DNA from: Candidatus Poribacteria bacterium
GTDB taxonomy: Bacteria; Poribacteria; WGA-4E; WGA-3G
Length of the DNA stretch: 64,000 nt
Assembly (NCBI GenBank): GCA_022822085.1
Contig: JAJECK010000105.1
Span: 22,325-86,324 of the forward strand
Direction: 5' to 3'
In this document: positions 17,958 through 27,063 of the stretch, piece after piece
Position numbering within the stretch: the first letter of the stretch is position 1
How the letters are laid out: each line of letters starts with the position of its first letter
Position numbers and translations under genes: made by a program
The notes under the pieces: generated by a model
Database searches by the model: none
Told to the model about the DNA's origin: nothing
Seen by the model: only the letters and a program-made list of their open reading frames with translations

Positions 17958-19196
17958 ATGTCCGTACAAAACTATATTAAGGACAATCAGGCAGCATTGT
18001 GCAAGTTGTTGCAAGAACTTGTCAAGATCCCTACCGTCAATCCACCAGGGGAAAACTATACCAAAATTGTTGAATTACTCGAAGAGAAATGTAAGACGTT
18101 GGGAATGAATACAAAAGTCGTGAAGGTTACAAAACGCCGTGCCGAACAGGTTATTTCAAACGTCTCAACCCATCCGAGACTAAATCTGCTTGCCCGTTGG
18201 GATGTCGGCGCAGAAAAGACGGTCCATTTCAACGCACACTTTGATGTAGTGCCTGTTTCTGGAGAATGGAGATTTGATGATCCGTTTAGCGGGAAGATTG
18301 ATGGGGAGTGGCTTTATGGACGTGGTTCTGATGATATGAAGGATGCTATCGCTGCCTTGCTATTCGCAATTCAAGCAGTACAGGAGAGTGGAAGTAAACC
18401 GAAGTTTAACATTGAATGTTCGTTCACTTGTGATGAAGAGACAGGTGGACAATTGGGGGCAGGTTATATCGTTGAGAAGGGGTTAATCACATCGGATTAT
18501 GTTGTCAGCTGCGAAGGCGGTTCGGAGATGAACATCGGTAACGGACATAACGGTGTTTTGTGGTGTGAAATTGATGTTCACGGAAAAGCAGCACACGGGT
18601 CTCAACCGAACAAGGGGATAAATGCTTTTGAGAAATCAGCGGAACTTGTATTAGCATTGCAGAGGGTAAAACGGGATTTGAAGTCCCCTGATCGCGCCTT
18701 TAAATTACTTGATGGTAGTGAACGTTTTCCAACTATGAACATTGGTGGCACGTTTCGGGGCACTGAAGGTGATAAAGTCAACACTGTGCCAGCACATCTC
18801 ACATTCTCGATAGATAGACGTGTTACACCGAATGAAAAACTGGAGTTTGCAGAACTTGAGTTGCGTGAGGCGATTGTTGGGGCGTGTGATTACTATCCTG
18901 ACCTAAAAGCAGATGTGCGCGCTATTTTACGAATTGAACCGTGTCTAACGGATCCCGAATCGCCTTTAGCAAGAGGGTTTGCTGATGCGGTGCGAACGGT
19001 TCGGTTTCATCAACCTCGGTTCAAGAGTACTGCTGGGTTTACGGACTTGCACTATTTTGTCAATACAGGTTTGCCGGGAATTGGATATGGACCGAAGGGG
19101 GAGGGTGGACATGCAATAAATGAGCGTGTGTACATTCCTGATTTGGTAAAGACATCTGCAATTTATGCCACCTTTATGACGCGTGCTGAGTTATAA
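17958..19196 (+). CDS. M20 family metallopeptidase (ArgE/DapE/CPG2 type)
   Basis: A 412-residue zinc amidohydrolase. The metal ligands and catalytic residues are in the expected motifs: HFDVVP (His94, Asp96), GRGSDDMKDA (bridging Asp126), CDEETGG (catalytic Glu and ligand) and GKAAHGSQP in the dimerisation domain. It hydrolyses acyl-amino acids or small peptides; the substrate cannot be told. AAAGGAGA lies seven bases before the ATG. Its stop codon touches the terminal repeat of the MITE at 19196-19353. Confidence 0.87.
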   Translation: MSVQNYIKDNQAALCKLLQELVKIPTVNPPGENYTKIVELLEEKCKTLGMNTKVVKVTKRRAEQVISNVSTHPRLNLLARWDVGAEKTVHFNAHFDVVPVSGEWRFDDPFSGKIDGEWLYGRGSDDMKDAIAALLFAIQAVQESGSKPKFNIECSFTCDEETGGQLGAGYIVEKGLITSDYVVSCEGGSEMNIGNGHNGVLWCEIDVHGKAAHGSQPNKGINAFEKSAELVLALQRVKRDLKSPDRAFKLLDGSERFPTMNIGGTFRGTEGDKVNTVPAHLTFSIDRRVTPNEKLEFAELELREAIVGACDYYPDLKADVRAILRIEPCLTDPESPLARGFADAVRTVRFHQPRFKSTAGFTDLHYFVNTGLPGIGYGPKGEGGHAINERVYIPDLVKTSAIYATFMTRAEL

Positions 19197-19353
19197 TACC
19201 ATTTCTAAATGATGATGTGGCATTATTTCGTAGGTCGGGTAGAGCGAAGCGAAACCCGACACGTAGGGTTAGACAAAGTTTCAATGTCGGGTTTCGCTTC
19301 GCTCTACCCGACCTACAGTTTTTTTATGACAATTTGTCAATTAGAAATGGTAT
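19196..19353. repeat. MITE-like element with terminal inverted repeats and a long central hairpin
   Basis: Ends are ATACCATTTCTAA (19196-19208) and TTAGAAATGGTAT (19341-19353). A perfect 32-bp inverted repeat (19230-19261 and 19285-19316; core CGGGTAGAGCGAAGCGAAAC) forms a hairpin with a 23-base loop. It has no open reading frame. The central palindrome resembles REP-type repeats found widely in bacteria. It could also act as a terminator for the M20 gene, since TTTTTTT follows at 19319-19325. Confidence 0.75.
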
Positions 19354-19412
19354 AACTACATTATAGCACAAGGTCTCCGTGCCTCAGTGCGACCAAAAGA
19401 TGGGAACAAGAA

Positions 19413-21464
19413 ATGCAAAACCCAAAACCTGCACCATTAAATGTTGTGCCTGATGATCCCACAGGAACAACCTGGGCATTACCTGAAGGGGCAATCGCCC
19501 GTTTGGGAAAGGGACACCAAAGCCATATCGGTTCCAGTGAGATAACACTCTCTCCTGATGATACATACTTCGCTGTAGGCACACGAATAGGACTCTGGTG
19601 GTATGACGTGGCTTCAATGACTCCCATTGCCTTTTGGGAAACGGAACGGGGGATGATTTCCATCATTGAAATTTCACCTGATGGTAAACTCATTGCATTA
19701 GCCAATCGGGACAATGTCATCAAAGTACGAGACATTCAGAGTGGTGAATCTATATCACAAATAAATCAATCCAAAATTCATCATGCTAATGGACATATAA
19801 CATTTTCTTCAGACAGTTGTTCAATTTTCATCGTGAATGTTGATAGTAATATTGAAGTTCTTGATGTCCAAAGTGGTGGACGCATCGCTCAAATGGAGCA
19901 AGAAACAAATGATGTGCACGCAAGTCAAATTTCTAAACTCCGCTTTTCTCCAGATGGACAGTACGTCGCATCCACAATAAGTGATCATACTTATTTGTGG
20001 GATCCTATGACAGGATCAATAACCGCTAAGTTTCCTGGGAGGAATTTTGCTTTCTCTCCTGACAGTCGTTTGTTGGCGTGTGAGAATAGGTATATAATAC
20101 CTGATTCTAATCCCGTTCGCGGTGCAAGCGATGTTTCAGTGTGGGATATAGGAACAGGTGAACGCATTGCATTTATTGAAGATCATCAACATTTGGTCCA
20201 TTCTATCAGATTTTCACCGTGTAATGGATATATGGTATCAAGTGATAGATATGGTTCGCTAAATGTATGGAATCTAACGAAAGATGGTCTGGACAAATCT
20301 ATTACTGACTATGAAAAGTCACGTGTAGTTCCTTACTACTTACCGGGGGGAACGCTACTTGCAACCGTGTTTTCTGGCGAAACAATAGCGGTATGGAACG
20401 TAGAACAGCGTGAAAAACTACAGTCTTATGAACTACCCGTTGAAAGTATTGGATATAAGTGGTTTTCTCAACGTCCGAAGTTAGCGATTGCCCACACACT
20501 ATCTAATAAACAGCCCCTTTCTAAAAAGACACACACCTTTCCAACACTTACCGAACCGATATGTTTCCCACGTCCTGTTAAGTTTATAGATGGAGGAAAA
20601 CTTGCCATTGGAGGATATTCACAACGTTATATTGTGTTATGGGATTATAAAAGCAATCAGACACAGAAAATATCTTACCCAAGTGAATTTAATGAAGGTA
20701 TTAAGTCTTTTACTTTTTTATCGGGAGGGGATATACTTGTTGTTGACTGGAACCACAATCACAACGTCTACAAGGTGCGTAAGATCCGTAAATCAGAAAC
20801 GATTTCGATCGCTGAATTCACACCTCCTACGCAGTTAGGAAATGATACGTTTTCATTTTCAGATGAACGTATTGCTTTTGCGGGAAAAGATGGTATAATC
20901 TATTTCTGGGATCTCAAGCACAGTGAAATACCGAGACAATTTACAGGACATACCGATCATGTTTGGGCATTGGCATTTTCACCAGATGGAAAAAGTCTCG
21001 TGAGCGGATCAGGTGATAAAACAGCACGGATATGGGACGTTGAAACTGGTGACGAAATAGCCAAGTTGCCGTTAGAAAAACCTCTTACAACAAGAGCATT
21101 GGCTTTTTCTCCTTGTGGTAAAGTGATTGCTGGTGGGATGTTGCATGAACTAAATATTTGGTGTGCTGAAAAATTGCATCTGTTACGTTCAATCCCACAA
21201 CCTGAGGACAGTATCAAAACTTTTGCTATTTCCTTTTCACCTTGTGGACGGTATCTTGCATCTGGTACTTGGTGGCAGGAAGGAATGGAACACATGGCAA
21301 TTCGACTGTGGGACGTTTCTACCGGTGAAAATATCCATACCTTCTTGGGACATACAACTGATGTTGAAGTATTGGCATTTTCTCCTGATGGCACGATCCT
21401 TGTGAGCGGCAGTTTTGATGGTACCGTCCTGCTCTGGGATTTGAAACCATTTATAGATATATAA
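19413..21464 (+). CDS. WD40 repeat protein
   Basis: A 683-residue protein of WD40 repeats. Repeated features are FSPDGKxxxSGSxDxTVxxWDxxTG (short forms FSPDGKSLVSG, RLWDVSTGE, FSPDGTILVSGSFDGT), giving about a dozen blades and hence probably two propellers. It has no signal peptide and no kinase, NACHT or protease domain, so it is a stand-alone scaffold. It lies 131 bp before the AAA ATPase operon in the same direction. Whether the two are linked functionally is unknown. A clear Shine-Dalgarno sequence is lacking. Confidence 0.88.
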   Translation: MQNPKPAPLNVVPDDPTGTTWALPEGAIARLGKGHQSHIGSSEITLSPDDTYFAVGTRIGLWWYDVASMTPIAFWETERGMISIIEISPDGKLIALANRDNVIKVRDIQSGESISQINQSKIHHANGHITFSSDSCSIFIVNVDSNIEVLDVQSGGRIAQMEQETNDVHASQISKLRFSPDGQYVASTISDHTYLWDPMTGSITAKFPGRNFAFSPDSRLLACENRYIIPDSNPVRGASDVSVWDIGTGERIAFIEDHQHLVHSIRFSPCNGYMVSSDRYGSLNVWNLTKDGLDKSITDYEKSRVVPYYLPGGTLLATVFSGETIAVWNVEQREKLQSYELPVESIGYKWFSQRPKLAIAHTLSNKQPLSKKTHTFPTLTEPICFPRPVKFIDGGKLAIGGYSQRYIVLWDYKSNQTQKISYPSEFNEGIKSFTFLSGGDILVVDWNHNHNVYKVRKIRKSETISIAEFTPPTQLGNDTFSFSDERIAFAGKDGIIYFWDLKHSEIPRQFTGHTDHVWALAFSPDGKSLVSGSGDKTARIWDVETGDEIAKLPLEKPLTTRALAFSPCGKVIAGGMLHELNIWCAEKLHLLRSIPQPEDSIKTFAISFSPCGRYLASGTWWQEGMEHMAIRLWDVSTGENIHTFLGHTTDVEVLAFSPDGTILVSGSFDGTVLLWDLKPFIDI

Positions 21465-21595
21465 AGATTTGGTGACAATATTATTTCATTTTGCCATCAT
21501 TACTACGAAGTTTGCATTGGAATCTATTCTTTGAACATGTTATCATTTTCATATCAAGTTCATGGACATATTTATTATAGAGGAAACATACAGAG

Positions 21596-22750
21596 ATGAT
21601 CATTAATAGACTGGTCGCCAAAAACTGGCGGAATTTTCAACAGATTAATGTTCCACTAAGAGAACGACAATTTATCGTTGGTCCGAATGCCTCTGGTAAA
21701 TCGAATCTCTTGGACATTTTCCGTTTCCTACGCGATATTGTCAAAGTAGATGGTGGTGGATTTCAGAAAGCGGTTAAGGATCGAGGTGGTGTTTCCAATA
21801 TCCAGTGTTTAGCAGCTCAAAATGTTGAAGAAGTCGCTATAGAAATTCATATTGCGGAATCAGCGATTTCATCGCCAATTTGGAAATATGCTATAGGTTT
21901 CCATCAAGAAAAACATGGCGATTGCTTCGCTTCCCTTACGCATGAACGGGTTTGGCGAGAAGATGAACTACTCCTTGACAGACCCGATTCTGACGATAGC
22001 GAAGACCCTGATCGTCTCATCCAAACTGCCCTTGAACAAAGTGCTACGAATGCAAAGTTCCGTGAGATTGGCAAATTCCTTAGAAATATCACATATCTCC
22101 ATTTAGTACCACAATTTATTCGACATGTCGATGCCATTCAGGGGAAAATTATAGAAGATGATCCATTTGGACAAGGATTTCTTGCCAAAGTCGCAAGTGT
22201 ACATCCAAGCACACGTCGTTCTCGCCTTAAAAGGATTGAACGGGCATTGAAACTTGCTGTGCCACAGTTTGAGAAATTAGAATTTGTTCGTGATAAAATC
22301 ACAGGGCAACCCCACTTACAGGCACGGTATGAACATTGGCATTCAAGTGAAGCAGTACATCAAGAAAATCAATTCTCTGATGGAATGCTTCGGTTTATTG
22401 GATTGATGTGGTCTCTCCTTGAAAACGATTCTATTGTTCTGTTAGAAGAACCTGAACTTTCCTTAAACATTGGAATTGTTCCTAAACTTGCACCTCTGAT
22501 TTCTCGAATGGGGAGAAATAATAAATGCCAAGTGTTAATCAGCACACAAAGTGATATCCTTCTAAAGGAAGGATGTATTGATGGTAGAGAAGTGTTGTTG
22601 TTGATCCCCACAAGAGAAGGAACATCAGCCCAAGTTTCATCAGAAATACACGATATCCGAATCCTTCTTGAGAATGGATTTACAGTAGGTGAAGTCGTAC
22701 TCTCAAAAACTCGTCCTAATTATATCGGAGGATCGGTTTTAATGAAATGA
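21596..22750 (+). CDS. AAA ATPase of the SMC/RecF-like (AAA_21, OLD-like) type
   Basis: A 384-residue ATPase. It starts MIINRLVAKNWRNFQ, with Walker A GPNASGKS at 29-36, an ABC-type signature region FSDGMLRFIGLMW (about 263-275), Walker B VLLEEPELSL (about 280-289) and a switch-like ISTQSDILL. This is the architecture of single-chain AAA_21 ATPases related to OLD nucleases but without a fused TOPRIM domain. AGAGGAAAC precedes the ATG. The last four bases (ATGA) overlap the start of the TOPRIM-like gene, so the two are translationally coupled. Similar ATPase plus nuclease pairs act in phage defence (Gabija- or PARIS-like logic). That role is an inference. Confidence 0.88.
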   Translation: MIINRLVAKNWRNFQQINVPLRERQFIVGPNASGKSNLLDIFRFLRDIVKVDGGGFQKAVKDRGGVSNIQCLAAQNVEEVAIEIHIAESAISSPIWKYAIGFHQEKHGDCFASLTHERVWREDELLLDRPDSDDSEDPDRLIQTALEQSATNAKFREIGKFLRNITYLHLVPQFIRHVDAIQGKIIEDDPFGQGFLAKVASVHPSTRRSRLKRIERALKLAVPQFEKLEFVRDKITGQPHLQARYEHWHSSEAVHQENQFSDGMLRFIGLMWSLLENDSIVLLEEPELSLNIGIVPKLAPLISRMGRNNKCQVLISTQSDILLKEGCIDGREVLLLIPTREGTSAQVSSEIHDIRILLENGFTVGEVVLSKTRPNYIGGSVLMK

Positions 22751-23343
22751 GTGTAACAGATGTAATCCTTGCTGTTGAAGATGAACTTAGTGAAATAGTT
22801 TCAGCGAAAATCCTTAAGCAATTTAACATTAGTATCCGAAATACAATCATAGGGAAAGGCAACATATCTCTTCGTCAAAAAGCTCCTGAATTTAACAGAT
22901 CGGCTAACGGGATAGGTATATTTTTCTTGACAGATTTAGACTCACCTCAAGATTGCCCTCCAGCACTCATTCATTCTTGGATAAGAGGTCCACTCAATCC
23001 AAGGTTCCTGTTTCGGGTGTCAGTCATGGAAGTCGAATCTTGGGTAATGGCAGATCGGGTTGCCTTTTCATCATTCCTGTCTATTCCAATACATCGAATC
23101 CCATCACCGACAGATGATATTCTGAAACCCAAAGAATTTCTTGTATCTCTTGCAAGGAGAAGTCAGAAGAAAGATGTAAGTGAAGCATTAGTCCCTAATC
23201 CAGATGCAAATTTACCTGTCTGTGCTGAATATAACGAACTATTGAGTGAATTTGTTAATGACCATTGGGATTTAGAGCGCGCTGCTACCGTTTCTCCAAG
23301 TTTCAAACGTACTTTAGACCGACTCACGCTCTTAAGAAAATAG
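22747..23343 (+). CDS. Small TOPRIM-like protein partnered with the AAA ATPase
   Basis: A 198-residue protein that starts inside the stop of the ATPase gene (ATGA overlap). Acidic residues appear in the order expected of a TOPRIM or similar metal-dependent phosphoesterase: ILAVEDELSE (Glu11), LTDLDSPQDC (Asp63, Asp65) and VMEVESWVMADR (Glu95, Glu97). The C-terminal part is basic and helical. The pattern suggests a nuclease subunit activated or gated by the ATPase. I do not recognise it as a named defence family. The TOPRIM reading is from motifs only. Confidence 0.6.
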   Translation: MSVTDVILAVEDELSEIVSAKILKQFNISIRNTIIGKGNISLRQKAPEFNRSANGIGIFFLTDLDSPQDCPPALIHSWIRGPLNPRFLFRVSVMEVESWVMADRVAFSSFLSIPIHRIPSPTDDILKPKEFLVSLARRSQKKDVSEALVPNPDANLPVCAEYNELLSEFVNDHWDLERAATVSPSFKRTLDRLTLLRK

Positions 23344-23346
23344 CCA

Positions 23347-23643
23347 ATGAACAAAAGATTTCAACGTCACATTGAAGATTTTACCTGCGGTAATTGCGGA
23401 GTGTTTGTAAAGGGGGATGGTTATACCAATCACTGTCCGGAATGTCTCTGGAGTCAACATGTAGATATAAATCCAGGAGATCGTGCTGAGAGTTGCAAAG
23501 GATTGATGGAACCGATTGAATTTACAATGAAAAAAGGTGAATACATTTTGACGCATCGCTGTACCGTGTGCGGTACAACAAAGAAGAATAAGACGGCAAA
23601 AAATGATAATTTTGAGGTAATACTCAGTTTACAAGGAGCATAA
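23347..23643 (+). CDS. RNHCP domain zinc-binding protein
   Basis: A 98-residue protein of the RNHCP family: FQRHIEDFTCGNCG and NHCPECLWSQHVDINPGDR, then a second zinc site CTVCGTTK. Cysteines 14/17, 30/33 and 72/75 fit one or two treble-clef or zinc-ribbon sites. The family is widespread but its function is not established; a nucleic-acid role is often guessed. It starts three bases after the TOPRIM-like gene's stop and ends two bases before the OmpA-like gene, so it is an internal gene of this operon. Confidence 0.85.
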   Translation: MNKRFQRHIEDFTCGNCGVFVKGDGYTNHCPECLWSQHVDINPGDRAESCKGLMEPIEFTMKKGEYILTHRCTVCGTTKKNKTAKNDNFEVILSLQGA

Positions 23644-23644
23644 C

Positions 23645-24559
23645 ATGGACAAAAAAGGAATTGCGGCAGTTGTTGCTATAGCGGTTTCTGTAATTGCAGC
23701 CATCGTTTTCGCAGTGCTGTTATATACAACATCAGACAAACTTGAGCAGACAGAAACAGACTTGTCTACTACCCAAACAACTTTAGAAACAACCCAAGCA
23801 ACGTTGCAGAAGACCGAGACAGCAAAAACAGAGTTGGAAAAGAAGTTAGCAGAAACCGAGAAAACACTGAAAGATACGCAATCTGATCTCACCCAAACAA
23901 AAGAGATATTGGAAAATGCGAGTGAAGCGGCGCGAAAAACCGCTGCTGAACGAAACAAACTCCAACAGGACAAGAGCAATCTTGAACGCGAAAAGGAGAG
24001 TCTCAGAGCACAACTAAACAAAATTGAATCAGAACTACAACGGATACGCGATCAATCGCAACGTTCAATTGCCGCTATCCAAGAAAGATTCAAAGACTCA
24101 GTCGGTGCAGTGTTAGATGAAGCAGGACGGTTGACGCTTGATGTAAAGGGCAAAATCCTGTTTGAAACAGGAAGCGCGATCCTTAGCAAAGAGGGAAAAG
24201 AACTACTTGATGCAATTGCGGAAGAGGTGCTACTTAACAAAGATTATGCAGATTATGCTATTCATGTTGAGGGGCATACTGACAACACCCCTATTGCGGG
24301 GGATGCCTTACGAAACTGGGACTTATCAACGCAACGTTCAATTTCTGCAGTGAAGTATTTACAAGAAAATGCTAAAATTGATCCGAAGCGATTGTCAGGT
24401 ACGGGATATGCGTTTTACCAACCGATTGATACTGCTGAAACTGCGGAAGCAAAAGCAAAAAATAGGCGAATTGAGATTATACTTGTGCCACCTCAAGATT
24501 TCTCTACGGAATTACTGAAGTCTTTACAAAAGGTGATGGAATCTATTGAAGCAAAGTAG
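23645..24559 (+). CDS. OmpA/MotB-like protein with N-terminal anchor and long coiled coil
   Basis: A 304-residue protein. One membrane segment (about 7-29) is followed by a long coiled coil (about 30-150: KLEQTETDLSTTQTTLETTQ and similar heptads). A C-terminal OmpA-like peptidoglycan-binding domain comes next, with ILFETGSAILSKEG, HVEGHTDNTPI, LSTQRSISAVKYL, RLSGTGY and NRRIEIIL. It is anchored in the inner membrane and reaches to the wall, like MotB or ZorB. The start follows CAAGGAG and lies two bases after the RNHCP stop. No MotA/ZorA partner is present, so it is not a Zorya or flagellar unit. Confidence 0.87.
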   Translation: MDKKGIAAVVAIAVSVIAAIVFAVLLYTTSDKLEQTETDLSTTQTTLETTQATLQKTETAKTELEKKLAETEKTLKDTQSDLTQTKEILENASEAARKTAAERNKLQQDKSNLEREKESLRAQLNKIESELQRIRDQSQRSIAAIQERFKDSVGAVLDEAGRLTLDVKGKILFETGSAILSKEGKELLDAIAEEVLLNKDYADYAIHVEGHTDNTPIAGDALRNWDLSTQRSISAVKYLQENAKIDPKRLSGTGYAFYQPIDTAETAEAKAKNRRIEIILVPPQDFSTELLKSLQKVMESIEAK

Positions 24560-24608
24560 CGAACTAAACAGTCAATCGATACTGAGTTGTGTTATGCTAA
24601 GTTACTTT

Positions 24609-25406
24609 CTACTCTGAACTTTCTGGTTGACTTGCGAGTTTTGCTGCCTGCTTTGCCAACCTTTTTGCCCCTTCAATCTGTTCCAGCATTTTTGCATTAG
24701 ACCACGAAATTGACAGGAGATAGCGGATTTCTTCGGGTTTGTTCAATGTTTCAACACCAAGAGCAACCTGAAGTCCACTATTCGCGGTATGCCGAATTCC
24801 TGCGTTCACACCTTTCCCATCAAATTCCAGATTGAACCCTATATCTCCTTTGGCAAAAGCAGGGGAAATTTCTGTGCTTACGCCTGCAAATAGTCCAACA
24901 GGACGTTCATCGTCTGCAAAGCGGTGATTGCCAACACCGATATGTCCTGATATCAAATGGATTCGTGGTAGATTAAACGTTTTGCTGATAACGAAATATG
25001 CGGAATTAGCATGATAGGTATTCCACTCTTGTATTACATTATCTCCGAGGTTGTCAATACCGATGGCGACATTCGGTAATTTTTCAGATTCATTTAACAG
25101 TTGTGCTTTTACGTGCCCTAAAAAGGAGCGCGAGGCATCATTATCCTGCGGCAATATGTGTGATGCCCCAAATTCAATTATATCAAACATCCCAAAATTG
25201 ACACGAAAAGCAACTGGATATCGTTTAAAATGTGTTGTATTTTGGAAAGGGGCATATACACCTACTCCGAATATACCATGTTTCAACACATCTCCTGTCG
25301 GAATATCCACCAATCCGCTATCACTAAAGATTTCACCACTAACGTTAGTTAAAAACAAATAGAAAATAGAAAATAGTAACAGTAATAACATCAGATGTCT
25401 AACCAT
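24609..25406 (-). CDS. Exported protein, possible outer-membrane beta-barrel
   Basis: A 265-residue protein with an N-terminal signal (MVRHLMLLLLLFSIFYLFL). The body alternates polar and hydrophobic residues and has many aromatic ends (VAFRVNFGMFDIIEFGASHI, AYFVISKTFNLPRIHLISGH), typical of a beta-barrel of the YjbH/omp type. The C-terminus is Lys/Ala-rich and helical. It follows rpiA by five bases, so it is last in the sugar operon. I do not recognise a named family. It could be a porin-like protein for the substrate of that operon. Confidence 0.6.
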   Translation of the reverse strand: MVRHLMLLLLLFSIFYLFLTNVSGEIFSDSGLVDIPTGDVLKHGIFGVGVYAPFQNTTHFKRYPVAFRVNFGMFDIIEFGASHILPQDNDASRSFLGHVKAQLLNESEKLPNVAIGIDNLGDNVIQEWNTYHANSAYFVISKTFNLPRIHLISGHIGVGNHRFADDERPVGLFAGVSTEISPAFAKGDIGFNLEFDGKGVNAGIRHTANSGLQVALGVETLNKPEEIRYLLSISWSNAKMLEQIEGAKRLAKQAAKLASQPESSE

Positions 25407-25411
25407 TGATA

Positions 25412-26086
25412 CTACTCCAAGTATCGGATACCAGAAGGTGTGCCAATAATAATTTTATCTGCGCGATTAACAAAAATGCCGTTTTCAACGACACCAGGAA
25501 TATTGTTTAACTGCAGTTCAACCTTTTCTGGTTCAGGGATTTCATCAAAGTGACAGTCCAAAATATAGTTTCCGTTGTCTGTGATTAACGGCTTCTGAAT
25601 TCCACCGCGCAATTCCGATTGACCACATATTTGGTCAACGACTCTCTTGGTTGCTTCCCATCCGAATTGTACGATCTCTACGGGTAGAGCAAACGAAGTG
25701 CCGAGACCTCGTGATACTTTGCTTTCATCAACGACAATCAGGATTCGCCTTGAAGCGTTAGCAATAATCTTTTCTCTCACCAATGCTGCACCGCCACCCT
25801 TAATTAAGTTTAGGTGTGCATCTACCTCGTCAGCACCATCAATGGTTAACTCAATTATGGGATGTGCTGCAACTGTGGAAAGTGGAATTCCTTGTTCGGT
25901 AGCAATTTTCTCGGTACTTGAAGATGTCGGAATCCCGATGATATTGAGTCCATCACGAACCATCTCACCAATCTTCAAAAGTGCGTAATATACAGTAGAA
26001 CCTGTGCCTAATCCAACAACCATAGCCTCTCGGATTTCTTCGGTGGCTTTTTCAGCAGCAATCTTTTTTAGTTGTTCAATGTTCAT
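25412..26086 (-). CDS. rpiA: Ribose-5-phosphate isomerase A
   Basis: A 224-residue cytoplasmic enzyme that interconverts ribose 5-phosphate and ribulose 5-phosphate in the pentose phosphate pathway. Family signatures are present: VGLGTGSTVYYAL, IPTSSSTEKIA, TIDGADEVDAHLNLIKGGG (catalytic Asp and phosphate contacts) and ALVREKIIA, with a C-terminal GTPSGIRYL. Length is the family norm. The gene overlaps the upstream oxidoreductase gene by four bases (ATGA at 26086-26083), so it is translationally coupled in the sugar operon. Confidence 0.95.
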   Translation of the reverse strand: MNIEQLKKIAAEKATEEIREAMVVGLGTGSTVYYALLKIGEMVRDGLNIIGIPTSSSTEKIATEQGIPLSTVAAHPIIELTIDGADEVDAHLNLIKGGGAALVREKIIANASRRILIVVDESKVSRGLGTSFALPVEIVQFGWEATKRVVDQICGQSELRGGIQKPLITDNGNYILDCHFDEIPEPEKVELQLNNIPGVVENGIFVNRADKIIIGTPSGIRYLE

Positions 26087-27063
26087 AGTTCTACCTGTCT
26101 ATTTTCTTGTATTGATTGTGCTGAGGCAAGACTTATTCGGATTGCAGAAAGTGCAACTTCTGCATCTGCTAAACAAGTTTGGTGCTGTTCTGGGTTTTGA
26201 ATTTCAGATATCCAGAGTTCTTGAATTGAGGGTTGAGGGTTTTTGGGAATTACCAAGTTCGTAACTTCTGTGGATGTGGAACATGTCCATCCGTTTCCAT
26301 CACTGGATAATGTGCCGTCGGTGAGAATATATCGTTCATGCTGTTCAGCGGAGTTTATAGCGATTCCTCCTGACCAACTCCATTGCCCAATACCACCTTG
26401 TTTGAATTCAACGGTGACGGTATTCACAAATCGCTGGTATTGGCCGGCGTCGGTTACTCCTTCGTATTTTGCCCCGCCTTGTACCCATTGTGCTTCACCG
26501 AACAGATCAACTATTGGATAAATATGGTAAATGAAAAAGTGTGCTGGTATTCCTGAGATAGGTAGGTTTAAGAGGATTTCAGGACGCGCCCCGCGCCCTG
26601 GTGTTAAACGAACAAATGATGTGAGGAGCAATTCACCCAATTCTGCAGTCTTATGCTTGAGTGCTTTGTGGGTATTTGACACAACTTCTGGATGGGATAC
26701 TCGAAGGACACGATGCCGTGTTTTTGCATGATGCAAAGCCATCTCACCTTCATCAACACTGTTTGCAAGTGGATATTCCACAAGAACGTGTTTGTCTGCT
26801 TGCAAAGCAGCGATTGCAATTTCACCATGACTGTTGTTGTGTGTGCAGATAACAACAGCATCTATATCATCTTGTTCAATCAGGAGTTTCCAATCAGGGA
26901 GAAAAGTAGCAGTAGATTTAGTCGCGAGTTGTTTTCCTATCTGTTCATTTCTGGAGGAAATGGATACTACTTCTGCTGTATCTAATGACGAAAAGTGGGC
27001 AAGATGATTCTGTGCCATACTACCTGAGCCAATGATGCCGACTTTTATGTTCCTCATGCCCAA
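26083..27063 (-). CDS. Gfo/Idh/MocA family oxidoreductase
   Basis: A 326-residue protein with a Rossmann NAD(P) motif [14 protein letters not shown] near residue 10 and a C-terminal beta-sheet substrate domain. The usual catalytic EKP signature reads VEYPLANS here, so the lysine is replaced by Tyr and the catalytic mechanism may differ. It overlaps the rhamnose isomerase-like gene by 10 bases upstream and rpiA by four downstream, which shows a tight operon. Its place between a ketose isomerase and RpiA suggests a sugar or sugar-acid substrate. Confidence 0.87.
   Translation of the reverse strand: MGMRNIKVGIIGSGSMAQNHLAHFSSLDTAEVVSISSRNEQIGKQLATKSTATFLPDWKLLIEQDDIDAVVICTHNNSHGEIAIAALQADKHVLVEYPLANSVDEGEMALHHAKTRHRVLRVSHPEVVSNTHKALKHKTAELGELLLTSFVRLTPGRGARPEILLNLPISGIPAHFFIYHIYPIVDLFGEAQWVQGGAKYEGVTDAGQYQRFVNTVTVEFKQGGIGQWSWSGGIAINSAEQHERYILTDGTLSSDGNGWTCSTSTEVTNLVIPKNPQPSIQELWISEIQNPEQHQTCLADAEVALSAIRISLASAQSIQENRQVEL

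Noticed and set aside
23645..24559. Zorya defence or flagellar motor gene
   Set aside because: Only the OmpA/MotB-like half is present; no MotA/ZorA partner or helicase is nearby.
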